This document shows positions 52,282 to 60,848 of a stretch of DNA of 64,000 nucleotides, piece by piece. Source of the stretch: CALDTK01 sp965215215 (GTDB lineage Bacteria; Bacteroidota; Bacteroidia; Chitinophagales; Saprospiraceae); NCBI GenBank assembly GCA_965215215.1, contig OZ244043.1, positions 4,154,001 to 4,218,000 on the forward strand. The letters are read 5' to 3'. A program made the translations under genes and the position numbers. Under the pieces are notes generated by a model that had not been told where the DNA came from, made no database searches, and was given only the letters and a program-made list of their open reading frames with translations. The number at the start of each line of letters is the position of its first letter. Position 1 is the first letter of the stretch.

Positions 52282-53186
52282 CGCCGTGGCTGGGCTGTGG
52301 CGACGCGCTGCGGGAGTGGTACGCGGCGCCAGCGGGCCGGAATCACGAGCGTACGCTCCGAGGCGATCAGTACGTGGCCCGGGCCGGCGGGCGCGACACT
52401 CTCGTACTGCGTGAGGGTGAAGGGGGCTCTGACGCGTTTTTGCGTAAGCGTGGACGACGCGAACTTGCCGGCGGGCGTAAGATCGACGGCGTACAGGGAG
52501 GTACTCGTGAGTGGGAACGGGCCGGCTAGGCGGTAGTCGTAGCTTAAGACGGCCAACCGGTTCTCGCTGACCAGGGCGGCATCGGTCACACTCTTCCGGC
52601 GTAAAAAAAGCGAGTCGATAAGTACCATCGTGGTCGTCTCGGGGCCGAGCGGAACCCGGTAGAGGTACGCCGGTCGCAACTTGGGCTTGCGAGTAACCTC
52701 AGCCTTCGTGAGTACGTAGAGCGAGTCTCTGTAAACGAAACAGGCTTCGGCATTGTGCGGGTAGCTCGGGTAGCGGACTCGGAAGGTGTCGATCTCGCTG
52801 CTCCCCCGCCGTACGGCGAAGAAGCTGACCGAGGTGCGCCCGTGCGCGTTGTCCCCGATGTCGCAGATGCATAGCGCCTCCGTCGTATCCCGGAAGGGAG
52901 CCGTTAGGGCCTCCCAGTCGGTATTCGCAGCGTCCACGGATCGCGATCGCGCGGCGCGCGATCGCCCGATAACGCGCTTACCCGCCGAGTCGAGCGGAAG
53001 TGCGTAGAGCTCGGCCGGATTGCCTCCGTCGTTGAGGAGCAGCAAACTGTCTTCACGCACGACCATCCCGCTCACCTCATTCAGGGCGACCGGCAAGCGT
53101 CGCTTGGGCGTAACACAACTTGCAAGTTGAATGAAAATAGCGCCGTACAGTACGAGTCGTAAAACTTTGCCCTGGGTGTTTAGCAT
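52278..53186 (-). CDS. Hypothetical lipoprotein, probable beta-propeller
   Basis: A 302-residue protein with a signal segment ending at lipobox LASC. The body shows repeated four-strand patterns (NEVSGMVVREDSLLLLNDGGNPAELYAL; ALCICDIGDNAHGRTSVSFFAVRR; NAEACFVYRDSLYVLTKAE). This resembles propellers of the SdiA-regulated or esterase-like phytase type. No catalytic motif can be named. It is coupled to the GNAT gene by a 4-nt overlap and lies 12 nt from the divergent gene at 53199. Confidence 0.7.
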   Translation of the reverse strand: MLNTQGKVLRLVLYGAIFIQLASCVTPKRRLPVALNEVSGMVVREDSLLLLNDGGNPAELYALPLDSAGKRVIGRSRAARSRSVDAANTDWEALTAPFRDTTEALCICDIGDNAHGRTSVSFFAVRRGSSEIDTFRVRYPSYPHNAEACFVYRDSLYVLTKAEVTRKPKLRPAYLYRVPLGPETTTMVLIDSLFLRRKSVTDAALVSENRLAVLSYDYRLAGPFPLTSTSLYAVDLTPAGKFASSTLTQKRVRAPFTLTQYESVAPAGPGHVLIASERTLVIPARWRRVPLPQRVATAQPRR

Positions 53187-53198
53187 TACTAAATAACT

Positions 53199-53615
53199 AT
53201 GGAGCCGAACTCGCGCGAGGAACTTACCCCCGGCCTAGCCCGGCAACTCTCAAGGTTGGAACAGATCGGTAACGCGGAGGCGAGGTTGTCGCAGGAGGAG
53301 CGCGCGGCGGCCCGGCCGAGGCTTTTGAGCAAGCGCGTGGCGCAAGTAAAGCAACCCCCGGTGGGCGAACGCCAGCACCGGCGGCAAACCTTGGCACACC
53401 GGTACCATCGTGAGGCGCAACGCGCGCGCAGGTTCGCCATGGTACTGTTGCTCCTGTTTCCCGTGTTCACGGTCTGCTACGTTATCGCGGGATATTACAA
53501 CCGCAGCGGGCTGGCGCTCGTCGCGCTGCTCTTGGGAGGACTGGCGATCGGATTTGCGTTGCCGACGCTTTATTTAGCACGTAAACGTCAGGAAAAACTC
53601 GATCGAAAAAGTTAG
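53199..53615 (+). CDS. Hypothetical two-helix membrane protein
   Basis: A 138-residue protein. The first 75 residues are basic and helical. Two membrane segments follow (FAMVLLLLFPVFTVCYVIAGYY and LALVALLLGGLAIGFALPTLYLA), then a short basic tail. The positive flanks suggest both ends face the cytoplasm. No family is recognised. The gene is divergent from the propeller lipoprotein with a 12-nt gap. Confidence 0.65.
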   Translation: MEPNSREELTPGLARQLSRLEQIGNAEARLSQEERAAARPRLLSKRVAQVKQPPVGERQHRRQTLAHRYHREAQRARRFAMVLLLLFPVFTVCYVIAGYYNRSGLALVALLLGGLAIGFALPTLYLARKRQEKLDRKS

Positions 53616-53745
53616 CACAGTCTTTGCTACATTTCCAGTGTAAGCTTAGTGTTGGTTAAACACCTAAGATAGATTTTAACGTTAAGCGGGTTGTGGTCCT
53701 CTATTTACACTGCAACGCTTTTCGCAAATTCCTTAAGCTGGCCAA

Positions 53746-54000
53746 ATGAGAGTCGACGAGCGTTTACTGTGGAAGTTTATTGACCGGGATTGCACCCGCG
53801 CTCAGGTTACGGCCGTTCGCCGGGCGGTCGCCACGGATCCGGCCGTAGCTCAACTTTACGCCGAACTGCTCGGTATGCACCGCCAGATGGTCGCTCACTT
53901 CGCGCGTCGGGTCCCGTTGCTTCCGGAGCTTGAGGCGAGTGAATTCGTCGGCGCGGAAGGATTGAGCTTTGCTCCCGCCGCTTCGCCGTGCCTCAACTAA
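53746..54000 (+). CDS. Small hypothetical protein, anti-sigma-like N-terminus
   Basis: An 84-residue soluble protein. The segment LLWKFIDRDCTRAQVTAVRRAVATDPAVAQLY resembles the cytoplasmic sigma-binding start of Bacteroidota anti-sigma factors, but no membrane segment or periplasmic domain follows and no sigma-factor gene is adjacent. A TACATTTC box lies at about 53629-53636. Its role is unknown. Confidence 0.6.
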   Translation: MRVDERLLWKFIDRDCTRAQVTAVRRAVATDPAVAQLYAELLGMHRQMVAHFARRVPLLPELEASEFVGAEGLSFAPAASPCLN

Positions 54001-54026
54001 TGGCTACCGTTACCTCCTAAAGGACG

Positions 54027-55361
54027 TTATCTCCTGAAGGACAGCGCCTGAGCCGCGTCCGGTATCCTCCGGGCTGCCCCCTCGCTGTAGACCAGCTGTC
54101 CGTTGACCCAAGTTTTGTCGACGCTTCCTCGAAACGTGTGACCGGCATACGGACTCCACCCGCACTTGCTGTACAGTTCGTGCTCGTCGACCGCGGAGTG
54201 CCGTTGCGTGTCGAAGAGTACGAGGTCGGCGCAGTACCCCTCGCGCAGGTAGCCACGTCCGTTAACCGCGAAGCAGTCCGCCACGGCGTGGCACATCTTT
54301 CGCACAAGGGTCGGCCAGTCTAGCCTCCCGTCGAGTAAGTGTTCGTGCATTTGCAGCAGGCCGTGTTGGACCAGCGGGACCCCACTCGGCGCGTTCCAGT
54401 ACGATTGGCCCTTCTCCTCCCGCGTATGCGGGGCGTGATCGGTGGCGATCACGTCGAGCCGGTCGCTGAGTAAGGCCTCCCACAGTGCCTCCCGGTCCGC
54501 GGTCGACTTAATAGCCGGGTTGCACTTGATCTGGTTACCGAGCGCCAGGTAGTCCTCCCGCGCGAAGGTGAGGTGGTGGATACAAACCTCGGCCGTGATG
54601 TGCTTATCGGCGATCGGACCGGCGGCAAATTGCGCCAGCTCCTCCGCCGTGGTCAGGTGAAGGATGTGCAGCCGCGTTCGGTGCCGTTCGGCGAGCTCGA
54701 TGGCCAGGTGCGAGCTCTTGTAACAAGCCTCCCGGGGCCGCGCCTCGGGGTGGTTGTAGGCCGTGGCCTCCTCGCCGAGTCTTTCGCGCACGGCCTCGGT
54801 GGCGAGCGCAACGGTTGCCTCGTCCTCGCAGTGGGTGGCGATCAGGGTCGGACTGCCCGCGAACAGGCGGTCGAGCGTCCGCTCGTCGTCGACCAGCATG
54901 TTGCCGGTACTGCTGCCCATGAAGGCTTTGATGCCGCACACGCTGCTCGGGTCCGTCCGCAGCACCTCCTCCAGGTTGTCGTTCGAGGCCCCCATGTAAA
55001 AGCTGTAGTTGACTGCGGACCGGCTAGCGCCCAGGGCGTAGCGCTCGCGCAGGAGCTCTTGGGTGAGGGTGGCCGGCTTCACGTTCGGCATGTCCATGAA
55101 GCTGGTGGTCCCCCCGGCGGCGGCGGCGAGCGATTCGTGGGCGATGTCCGCCTTGTGCGTGAGTCCCGGTTCGCGGAAGTGCACCTGATCGTCGATTACC
55201 CCGGGCATCAGCACCTTGCCCGCGGCGTCGATCACGTCGGCGTCGCGGTCGGTGATCTGCCCACCCACCCGCGCGATGCGACCGTCCCGGATCAGTAGAT
55301 CCCCCTCGATTACCTCACCTTCGTTGACGATCCTCGCGTTTGTAACTAACGTGCGTGCCAT
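54027..55361 (-). CDS. pyrC: Dihydroorotase
   Basis: A 444-residue amidohydrolase that forms dihydroorotate in pyrimidine synthesis. It has GVIDDQVHFREPGLTHKADI, MDMPNVKPAT, GIKAFMGSSTGNML, THCEDE, HILHLTT and the catalytic Asp in ATDHAPHTREEK. The first metal motif reads DQVH rather than the usual DxHxH, so the first His is replaced by Gln, which I believe is common in Bacteroidota members. The start is the ATG at 55361, at the beginning of homology. It is divergent from purK by 43 nt. Confidence 0.92.
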   Translation of the reverse strand: MARTLVTNARIVNEGEVIEGDLLIRDGRIARVGGQITDRDADVIDAAGKVLMPGVIDDQVHFREPGLTHKADIAHESLAAAAGGTTSFMDMPNVKPATLTQELLRERYALGASRSAVNYSFYMGASNDNLEEVLRTDPSSVCGIKAFMGSSTGNMLVDDERTLDRLFAGSPTLIATHCEDEATVALATEAVRERLGEEATAYNHPEARPREACYKSSHLAIELAERHRTRLHILHLTTAEELAQFAAGPIADKHITAEVCIHHLTFAREDYLALGNQIKCNPAIKSTADREALWEALLSDRLDVIATDHAPHTREEKGQSYWNAPSGVPLVQHGLLQMHEHLLDGRLDWPTLVRKMCHAVADCFAVNGRGYLREGYCADLVLFDTQRHSAVDEHELYSKCGWSPYAGHTFRGSVDKTWVNGQLVYSEGAARRIPDAAQALSFRR

Positions 55362-55404
55362 GGCCGGAAGGTAGCAGCGCGGGCCGCTGAGTTGGCTTAA
55401 CCTT

Positions 55405-56577
55405 GTGCACGTGGACACCCCTTATACCCCCGGCCGTACCGTGGCCGTGCTCGGCGGAGGTCAGCTCGGCACCATGCTCTGCACCGCGGCCCAACCCCTG
55501 CGCATTGCCGTACACTGCCTCGATCCCGATCCCGAGGCACCCGCCCGTTACAACGCGCAGTCCTTTGCGGAGGGCGAGTTTACGGACCGCCGGACCGTCG
55601 AGGCCTTCGCGCGGCACGCCGGTGTAGTCACGATAGAGATCGAAGCGGTCTCTACCCGCGGACTCCGCGAGCTGCGGGACGCGCACGGGATCGCCGTGCA
55701 CCCCAGCCCCGAGGTGATCGAGCTCGTGCAGGACAAGGGACTGCAAAAAGGCTTCTACCGGGAACACGGATTCCCGACCGCGGACTACACGCTCTTCGAA
55801 TCCCCGGCCCAAATACGGGAGGCGGTAAACACGGGCGCGCTAACCCTTCCGTTCGTGCAGAAGTTGCGACGCGGCGGCTACGACGGGCACGGGGTGCTCA
55901 TCGTGCGCGACGCCGCCACCCTCACCGATTTGCTCGACGGACCGAGTGTCGTCGAGGCGCTGGCCGATCTCGAGCTCGAGGTGGCGGTGGTCGTCGCGCG
56001 GCGCCCGGGCGGTGAGCTCGCTAGTTACCCTCCGGTCGAGATGGACTTCGACCCGCGGGAGAATTTGGTGACCCAGCTCGTCTCGCCGGCCCGTATCCCG
56101 GGGGAGGTGGCCGGCGCGGCCGTCGCCCTAGCCGAACGGTTGGCGGCGCGACTCGGGGTGGTCGGGCTCCTTGCCGTCGAACTTTTCGTACTCAAGTCCG
56201 GAGGGCTGTGGATCAACGAAGTGGCCCCCCGGCCCCACAACTCCGGTCACATCACCATGGACGGCTTCGAGACCTCCCAGTTCGAGCAGCACCTGCGCGC
56301 TATACTGGACCTCCCGCTCGGGTCTACGCGCCAACTTTGTCCAGCCGTTATGGTCAACTTGCTCGGCGACGCCGACGGCAGTGGTCCGGCCACCTACCCC
56401 AATCTCGAGCGCACCCTCGAGTTGCCCGGCGTGCACGTTCACCTTTACGGCAAAGCCGTCAGTAAGCCGATGCGTAAAATGGGGCACGTCAACGTTACCG
56501 CCGAAACCTTGGAACGGGCCCTCGAACTCGCCGGTACGGTTAGGCAACGGCTACGGGCTTCCGCAAAACCCCGCTAA
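55405..56577 (+). CDS. purK: N5-carboxyaminoimidazole ribonucleotide synthase
   Basis: A 390-residue ATP-grasp enzyme that carboxylates AIR in purine synthesis. It starts near VAVLGGGQLGTML and has VTIEIEAVSTRGL, QKLRRGGYDGHGV, the metal and ATP site WINEVAPRPHNSGHIT and LYGKAVSKPMRKMGHVNV. GTG at 55405 or 55411 is the start; no ATG is available. Its TAA overlaps the purE ATG (TAATG), the usual coupled pair. Confidence 0.95.
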   Translation: MHVDTPYTPGRTVAVLGGGQLGTMLCTAAQPLRIAVHCLDPDPEAPARYNAQSFAEGEFTDRRTVEAFARHAGVVTIEIEAVSTRGLRELRDAHGIAVHPSPEVIELVQDKGLQKGFYREHGFPTADYTLFESPAQIREAVNTGALTLPFVQKLRRGGYDGHGVLIVRDAATLTDLLDGPSVVEALADLELEVAVVVARRPGGELASYPPVEMDFDPRENLVTQLVSPARIPGEVAGAAVALAERLAARLGVVGLLAVELFVLKSGGLWINEVAPRPHNSGHITMDGFETSQFEQHLRAILDLPLGSTRQLCPAVMVNLLGDADGSGPATYPNLERTLELPGVHVHLYGKAVSKPMRKMGHVNVTAETLERALELAGTVRQRLRASAKPR

Positions 56578-57083
56578 TGGTCAGTATCGTTATGGGCAGT
56601 GACTCGGACATGCACGTGATGCAGGCCGCTGTCGACGTACTGCGCGAGCTCGGGGTCCCCTTCGAGGTCGACGTGGTCAGCGCGCACCGTACCCCCCGAA
56701 AGCTGATGCGTTACGCCGCGGAGGCCGCCGGTCGGGGCGTGCAGGTGGTCATCGCCGGTGCCGGTGGGGCGGCTCACTTGCCGGGCATGATCGCGAGCGT
56801 TACCCCCCTGCCGGTGATCGGCGTACCCGTGAAGAGTTCGAACAGCATCGACGGCTGGGATTCTATCCTGTCGATTTTACAAATGCCGGGGGGGGTGCCC
56901 GTGGCCACCGTCGCGCTCGATGGCGCTAAGAATGCGGGTATTCTGGCCGCGCAGATCGTGGGCGTGGCCGACGCGGCTACCCGCAACCGCCTCGTGGCGT
57001 ACAAGACGCAACTCGCCGAGGCGGTCGAGGAGAAAGCGGCGCGTCTCCGTGAGGGGCAGGCCGACGCCGGCCGTGGGCGCTAG
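56577..57083 (+). CDS. purE: N5-carboxyaminoimidazole ribonucleotide mutase
   Basis: A 168-residue enzyme that moves the carboxyl group on N5-CAIR to form CAIR. The substrate loop GSDSD is near residues 7-11. VVSAHRTP carries the catalytic H37, and AGAGGAAHLPGM and QMPGGVPVATV complete the site. Overlap with purK indicates translational coupling. Its stop TAG directly abuts the stop of the convergent OmpA gene (TAGCTA). Confidence 0.95.
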   Translation: MVSIVMGSDSDMHVMQAAVDVLRELGVPFEVDVVSAHRTPRKLMRYAAEAAGRGVQVVIAGAGGAAHLPGMIASVTPLPVIGVPVKSSNSIDGWDSILSILQMPGGVPVATVALDGAKNAGILAAQIVGVADAATRNRLVAYKTQLAEAVEEKAARLREGQADAGRGR

Positions 57084-58592
57084 CTACTCGATCACGAAGA
57101 AGTCGAACTCCACGCGGCGGTTCTCCGCCTGTTGGAAGGTCCGCTCGCTCCTCGTGATCGGCTGACCCGACCCCACGAAATCGATCGCGATACGCGCCGG
57201 ATCGACGCCCTGTTCGAGTAAAGCCGCCGCGAAGGCCTCGGCGCGGAGTCGACTGAGCAACATGCGGTCTTCGACTTCCTCGCCGAAGTCCACGTGACCC
57301 GTGATCCGCACGCCGTGCGTCGGATGCCGGGCGAGGAGGTGCCTGATCTCGTCTAGGGTGAACTCGCTGCCCGGGGCCAGCTCGCTCGCCCCCGCCGCGA
57401 AACGCAGCGGACGGACCACGGCTATGGCCTTGCTCTGCGGCAGGACCATCAGCTTCGGGCAACCGTTGTCCGCCTCGGCCCCGGATACCCCCGGGCACTC
57501 GTCGATCGCATCGTGCAGCCCGTCGCCGTCGCTGTCGGGGCAACCTTGGTTTCTGCCGGGTAGCAGGGGGCAGAGGTCGTCGGCGTCGGTGACGCCATCC
57601 GAATCGCGGTCGGGGCAGCCGTCGGTCCGGCGTGTTCCCGCGAGCTCCGGGCAGGCGTCCTCGGAGTCGATGACGCCGTCGGCGTCGGTATCCGGGCAGC
57701 CGCCTACCCTACCCTGCACCCGCGGGCACGCATCGTGGTCGTCGTCGAAGCCGTCGCCGTCCGTATCGGGCGCCGGGCAACCCCTACGTTCGGGCGTTCC
57801 GGCCACCTCCGGGCACGCGTCGTAGGGATCGCCCACGTCGTCGCCGTCGAGGTCCGGGCAGCCGTTGTCGAGCAAGCCGCCCGGTATCGAGGGGCACGCG
57901 TCGAGCGGATCGGCGATGCCGTCGCCGTCGCTGTCCGGGCAGCCCTTGAAGCGCAGCGGGCCGGCGATGTCCTTACAGAGATCGTCTTCGTCGTTGATCC
58001 CATCCTCGTCGGCGTCCCAGTACTTCGGTTCGACTTTGGCGCGACCCAGGTTGAAGTGAACCCCGAGGCTGCCCTGGTGGGAGGCGGCGCGGTCGCCGAG
58101 GGAGGCGCGGAAGGCGTACTGTGCGAATACGTAGGCGGCGTCGCCCACCCGCACGCGCAGGCCCGTACCGACCGGGACCTGCAGGCTCGCCGAGCGAAAG
58201 TCGTAGCTCGCCACGCCGATGCCCCCGATCACGTACGGGTTGATGCGATCGGACACCTCGTAGCCGTACTCACCGAGCAGGTCGACGCCCACGAAGCGCT
58301 CGGTGTTGCCCGTCTCGCGGTCGGTCGCCGCGGGGGCTAATCCGACCCGCGCCGGCACCGCGAGCCGCAGGCCGGGGTGCAACTCGTGCAGGTAGGTAAA
58401 CTCGATCCCGCTAGAGCCCCGCCCACCGGCACCGGTGACATCCCGCAAATGGAGCACGCTTGCGCTAAAACTGTGTCTGAACGGCTTGGCCGTGGCGGTG
58501 TGTTGGCCCGTGATCGGAAGCGTATCGGACTGCGCGGGGAGAATCCCTCCCGCCAGGAAACTGAGCGCTAAGGTGAGGAGGGGGAACTTCAT
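57084..58592 (-). CDS. OmpA-family protein with thrombospondin type 3 repeats
   Basis: A 502-residue exported protein (signal peptide ending LPAQS). A beta-barrel-like domain (about 30-180) is followed by about seven calcium-binding TSP3 repeats (consensus DxDxDGxxDxxDxCP, about 185-370), for example CPDSDGDGIADPLDACP. The OmpA domain comes last (about 385-502), with VRITGHVDFGEEVEDRMLLSRLRAEA. It resembles OprF-like porins that link the outer membrane to peptidoglycan. The open frame extends to 58613, but the ATG at 58592 precedes the signal peptide. Confidence 0.92.
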   Translation of the reverse strand: MKFPLLTLALSFLAGGILPAQSDTLPITGQHTATAKPFRHSFSASVLHLRDVTGAGGRGSSGIEFTYLHELHPGLRLAVPARVGLAPAATDRETGNTERFVGVDLLGEYGYEVSDRINPYVIGGIGVASYDFRSASLQVPVGTGLRVRVGDAAYVFAQYAFRASLGDRAASHQGSLGVHFNLGRAKVEPKYWDADEDGINDEDDLCKDIAGPLRFKGCPDSDGDGIADPLDACPSIPGGLLDNGCPDLDGDDVGDPYDACPEVAGTPERRGCPAPDTDGDGFDDDHDACPRVQGRVGGCPDTDADGVIDSEDACPELAGTRRTDGCPDRDSDGVTDADDLCPLLPGRNQGCPDSDGDGLHDAIDECPGVSGAEADNGCPKLMVLPQSKAIAVVRPLRFAAGASELAPGSEFTLDEIRHLLARHPTHGVRITGHVDFGEEVEDRMLLSRLRAEAFAAALLEQGVDPARIAIDFVGSGQPITRSERTFQQAENRRVEFDFFVIE

Positions 58593-58611
58593 CGGTCTTC
58601 TCTGTGCGGCC

Positions 58612-58633
58612 AAACGGCTCGGATGAGCCGTTT
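58612..58633. repeat. Inverted repeat in the OmpA/TSP3 5' region
   Basis: AAACGGCTC (58612-58620) pairs perfectly with GAGCCGTTT (58625-58633) around a 4-nt loop. It lies 19 nt upstream of the OmpA/TSP3 start. With no T-tract, it may be an mRNA-stabilising leader hairpin or protein site. Confidence 0.5.
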
Positions 58634-58650
58634 ACGGGAGAAGACAGTAC

Positions 58651-58678
58651 AAAAGGGGTGCCTAACCGACCGTTAGGC
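58651..58678 (-). terminator. Terminator after the coiled-coil gene
   Basis: On minus, a perfect 7-bp stem GCCTAAC/GTTAGGC (58660-58678) is followed by ACCCCTTTTG. It lies directly downstream of the gene ending at 58694. Confidence 0.6.
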
Positions 58679-58693
58679 GGGCAATTTTGGCGA

Positions 58694-59245
58694 TCAAGCG
58701 TGTCGCTTCATCTCCTCGAAATCCTCGAGCATTTTGAGGCGAAGTGCATCGTACACGTCGCCGAATTTCTGCCCCTGCTCGCGTACGCGCTCGCGGAGCG
58801 TTTCGAGCTCGGCGGTGAGGGACTGGCGGCGTTGGTTGCTCTGCGCGATCTGCGCGTCGATGTCCGCGCGCTGGGCCTCGAGCTTACTCACCTTTTCGGC
58901 GAGCTTATCGAGCTGTTGCACGTCGTGGGCGATGCCGTCGGTTAGCCGCTTTTGCATGGCCGCGTCGACCTTTTTCTTCTCCTCGTCGAGCAGCTTGAGG
59001 TACTGCTGGGCGTGGGCGAGCAGCTGGCGTCTGTCCATGCCGATGGTCTCGGCGGTGATGAACACGGATTCGTAAGCGTTCTCCTGGGAGATCCCCTTGG
59101 CTACGAGTCGCCCGATGGCTTCCCGGAATTGGGGGTACCCGAAGGCCACTTCGGTCGGTACGCTGAGCGCCTTCGAGATAGCGTCGAGGGCGCGCGGGTC
59201 TAGGTTTTCATCGAGGTTGTAAAACTCGGCAAGCGATTTCGCCAT
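58694..59245 (-). CDS. Hypothetical coiled-coil protein
   Basis: A 183-residue soluble protein. The first 75 residues are a helical domain (LAEFYNLDENLDPRALDAISKAL). From about residue 80 a long coiled coil follows (LLDEEKKKVDAAMQKRL; LAEKVSKLEAQRADIDAQI; LTAELETLRERV). No family is recognised; length and layout recall scaffold or phage-shock-like proteins. The ATG at 59245 is 7 nt after a perfect -7 box. Confidence 0.7.
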   Translation of the reverse strand: MAKSLAEFYNLDENLDPRALDAISKALSVPTEVAFGYPQFREAIGRLVAKGISQENAYESVFITAETIGMDRRQLLAHAQQYLKLLDEEKKKVDAAMQKRLTDGIAHDVQQLDKLAEKVSKLEAQRADIDAQIAQSNQRRQSLTAELETLRERVREQGQKFGDVYDALRLKMLEDFEEMKRHA

Positions 59246-59252
59246 AGGCGGA

Positions 59253-59260
59253 CAAAACTA
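59253..59260 (-). promoter_or_regulatory. -7 promoter box of the coiled-coil gene
   Basis: On minus, TAGTTTTG is an exact TAnnTTTG match, seven nt before the ATG at 59245. Confidence 0.5.
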
Positions 59261-59270
59261 GCCGCTCCGG

Positions 59271-60257
59271 TTAGGAGATACCGACGTTTGCCGCAATGAA
59301 TTCGTAGCTGCGTGCTTCGGCCCAGGTATGATCCGCGCCCGCTAGGGCGAAGCCGACGTGACCGCCTTCGGCGGGGTGCTCCAGCGTAACCGCCGGATTC
59401 GTTTTGGCGAAAGCCGACGCGTAGCAGCGGCCACCCAACATGGGGTCGTTGACCGCGTTGACGATCAGCGTGGGCACCCGCGTTTGGTGGAGGTAGTCCA
59501 CCGGACTCACGTCCGTGTAGAAAGCCTCCGGCTCGGCGTCCACCGGGTAGCCGTGGAGCGGGAGGGAGAAGGTGCGGTCGAATCTGTCCCAATCGAGCGG
59601 CTGCCCGAGGGCGTGGGTATCGATGAGCTCCGGATACCGGATGGCCTTGGCTTCGAGCTTGGCGCCAAGCGCCCGCCAGAAGCGACGGCTGTAGGCGCGC
59701 CCGAGCGTGGTGTCGAGTGATTTGATGCTATCCCCGAGGGACAGCGGGCTGCTGAAGGCAGCTACGGCCGCTAGGTAACGCGCCGCTAGGTCCGGCTGCC
59801 GGGCCACGAGATTGAGCCCGATGTTCCCGCCCATCGAATAGCCGACGTACGCGAGCGGCAGCGTCGGTTCGTGCGTTCGGACTCGCTTGAGGATAGCCAG
59901 CAGATCCGGGTAGTCGCCGTGGTGGTACATGCGCGAGAGGCGGTTGAGCTCGCCGGAGCAAGAACGAAAATTGATGGCGCAGATCCGCCACCCGCGCACG
60001 CCGAAGTAGTGGGCCAAGGCACGTACGTACGGGCGGTCGGCGGAGCCTTCGAGCCCGTGGCCGACGAGCAGCACCCCGCGCCCCCCGCGGGGGTACGACC
60101 AGTCCAGATCGAGGAAATCGCCGTCACTCAACTCGAGTCGTTCGCGGCGGAAGGCGACCCCCCGGACGCGGCGAAACAAATTCGGGACGATCGTCTGGAG
60201 GTGACCGCCGACCTGCCAGCTCGGCGCGCCGGGGTAGCTGCTCGGTACAAGGGGCAT
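59271..60257 (-). CDS. YheT-family alpha/beta hydrolase
   Basis: A 328-residue serine hydrolase. The YheT signature is clear: WQVGGHLQTIVPNLFRR at the start, GHGLEGSADRPYVRALAHYF, and NFRSCSGELNRLSRMYHHGD. The nucleophile elbow is GYSMGGN, the acid is in VNAVNDPM, and the His is in EGGHVGF. Such enzymes are cytoplasmic esterases of unknown physiological substrate. It lies 3 nt after the asparaginase-domain gene. Confidence 0.93.
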   Translation of the reverse strand: MPLVPSSYPGAPSWQVGGHLQTIVPNLFRRVRGVAFRRERLELSDGDFLDLDWSYPRGGRGVLLVGHGLEGSADRPYVRALAHYFGVRGWRICAINFRSCSGELNRLSRMYHHGDYPDLLAILKRVRTHEPTLPLAYVGYSMGGNIGLNLVARQPDLAARYLAAVAAFSSPLSLGDSIKSLDTTLGRAYSRRFWRALGAKLEAKAIRYPELIDTHALGQPLDWDRFDRTFSLPLHGYPVDAEPEAFYTDVSPVDYLHQTRVPTLIVNAVNDPMLGGRCYASAFAKTNPAVTLEHPAEGGHVGFALAGADHTWAEARSYEFIAANVGIS

Positions 60258-60260
60258 CGG

Positions 60261-60755
60261 CTAAGCTTCGGTCGCTTCGAAGTAGCCCGTCTGGCGGTTT
60301 TTGCGCACCCGATCGTACGCGAACGCCTGGCCGTTCATGGCTACGTAAACGCCGGGCTCGAGCGACTGCGCGAACGAGACTGCCGAACCCAGGTTGAAGA
60401 ATCCGTCGCTCGAGGTGCCGACCACGTAGGGGATCATCGCACCGGTGAGTACGATGGTCTTGTTGGATACGTCGTCGGTGGCGAGGTAGCGGGCCGTGTC
60501 GACCATGGTGTCGGTGCCGTGCGTAATGATGATGCTGCGGTGCTCGGAGGCCTTAATGTTGTGCGCGATGACGGCGCGATCGTCGTCGGTCATGTCGAGA
60601 CTGTCGACCATCATCAGCGTCCGCACCGATACCGGTACCGTACAGCGCCCCCGCTCGAGCATTTCGTGAACGTGTGAATCTTTGAAGTGCAAGCCGCCGC
60701 TGATAAAGTCGTAGTCCTTGTCGAAGGTGCCACCCGTCACAAATAATTGAATCAT
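60261..60755 (-). CDS. Stand-alone asparaginase N-terminal domain protein
   Basis: A 164-residue protein. It keeps both catalytic Thr motifs of L-asparaginase: VTGGTFDKDY near residue 7 and THGTDTMVDTARYL near residue 79; TIVLTGAMIPYVVGTSSDG follows. The enzyme is normally about 330 residues with a C-terminal domain that completes the site in a dimer. Here the frame ends cleanly after the N domain (FEATEA), with no downstream remnant. Short versions are known in several lineages, so this may be a real family rather than a truncation. Confidence 0.85.
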   Translation of the reverse strand: MIQLFVTGGTFDKDYDFISGGLHFKDSHVHEMLERGRCTVPVSVRTLMMVDSLDMTDDDRAVIAHNIKASEHRSIIITHGTDTMVDTARYLATDDVSNKTIVLTGAMIPYVVGTSSDGFFNLGSAVSFAQSLEPGVYVAMNGQAFAYDRVRKNRQTGYFEATEA

Positions 60756-60848
60756 CGAGCGCGCGAAGGTAGGAGGATGGAAGTCGAAATTGCCTGAACC
60801 CCATTGTGTACGCGAGAGTTTGCTTGGATATACCCTACTCTTGTGCTG

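Noticed and set aside
57460..58000. Possible tandem DNA repeat or CRISPR-like array
   Set aside because: The periodic pattern is the coding sequence of TSP3 calcium-binding repeats, with no conserved DNA repeat unit or spacers.
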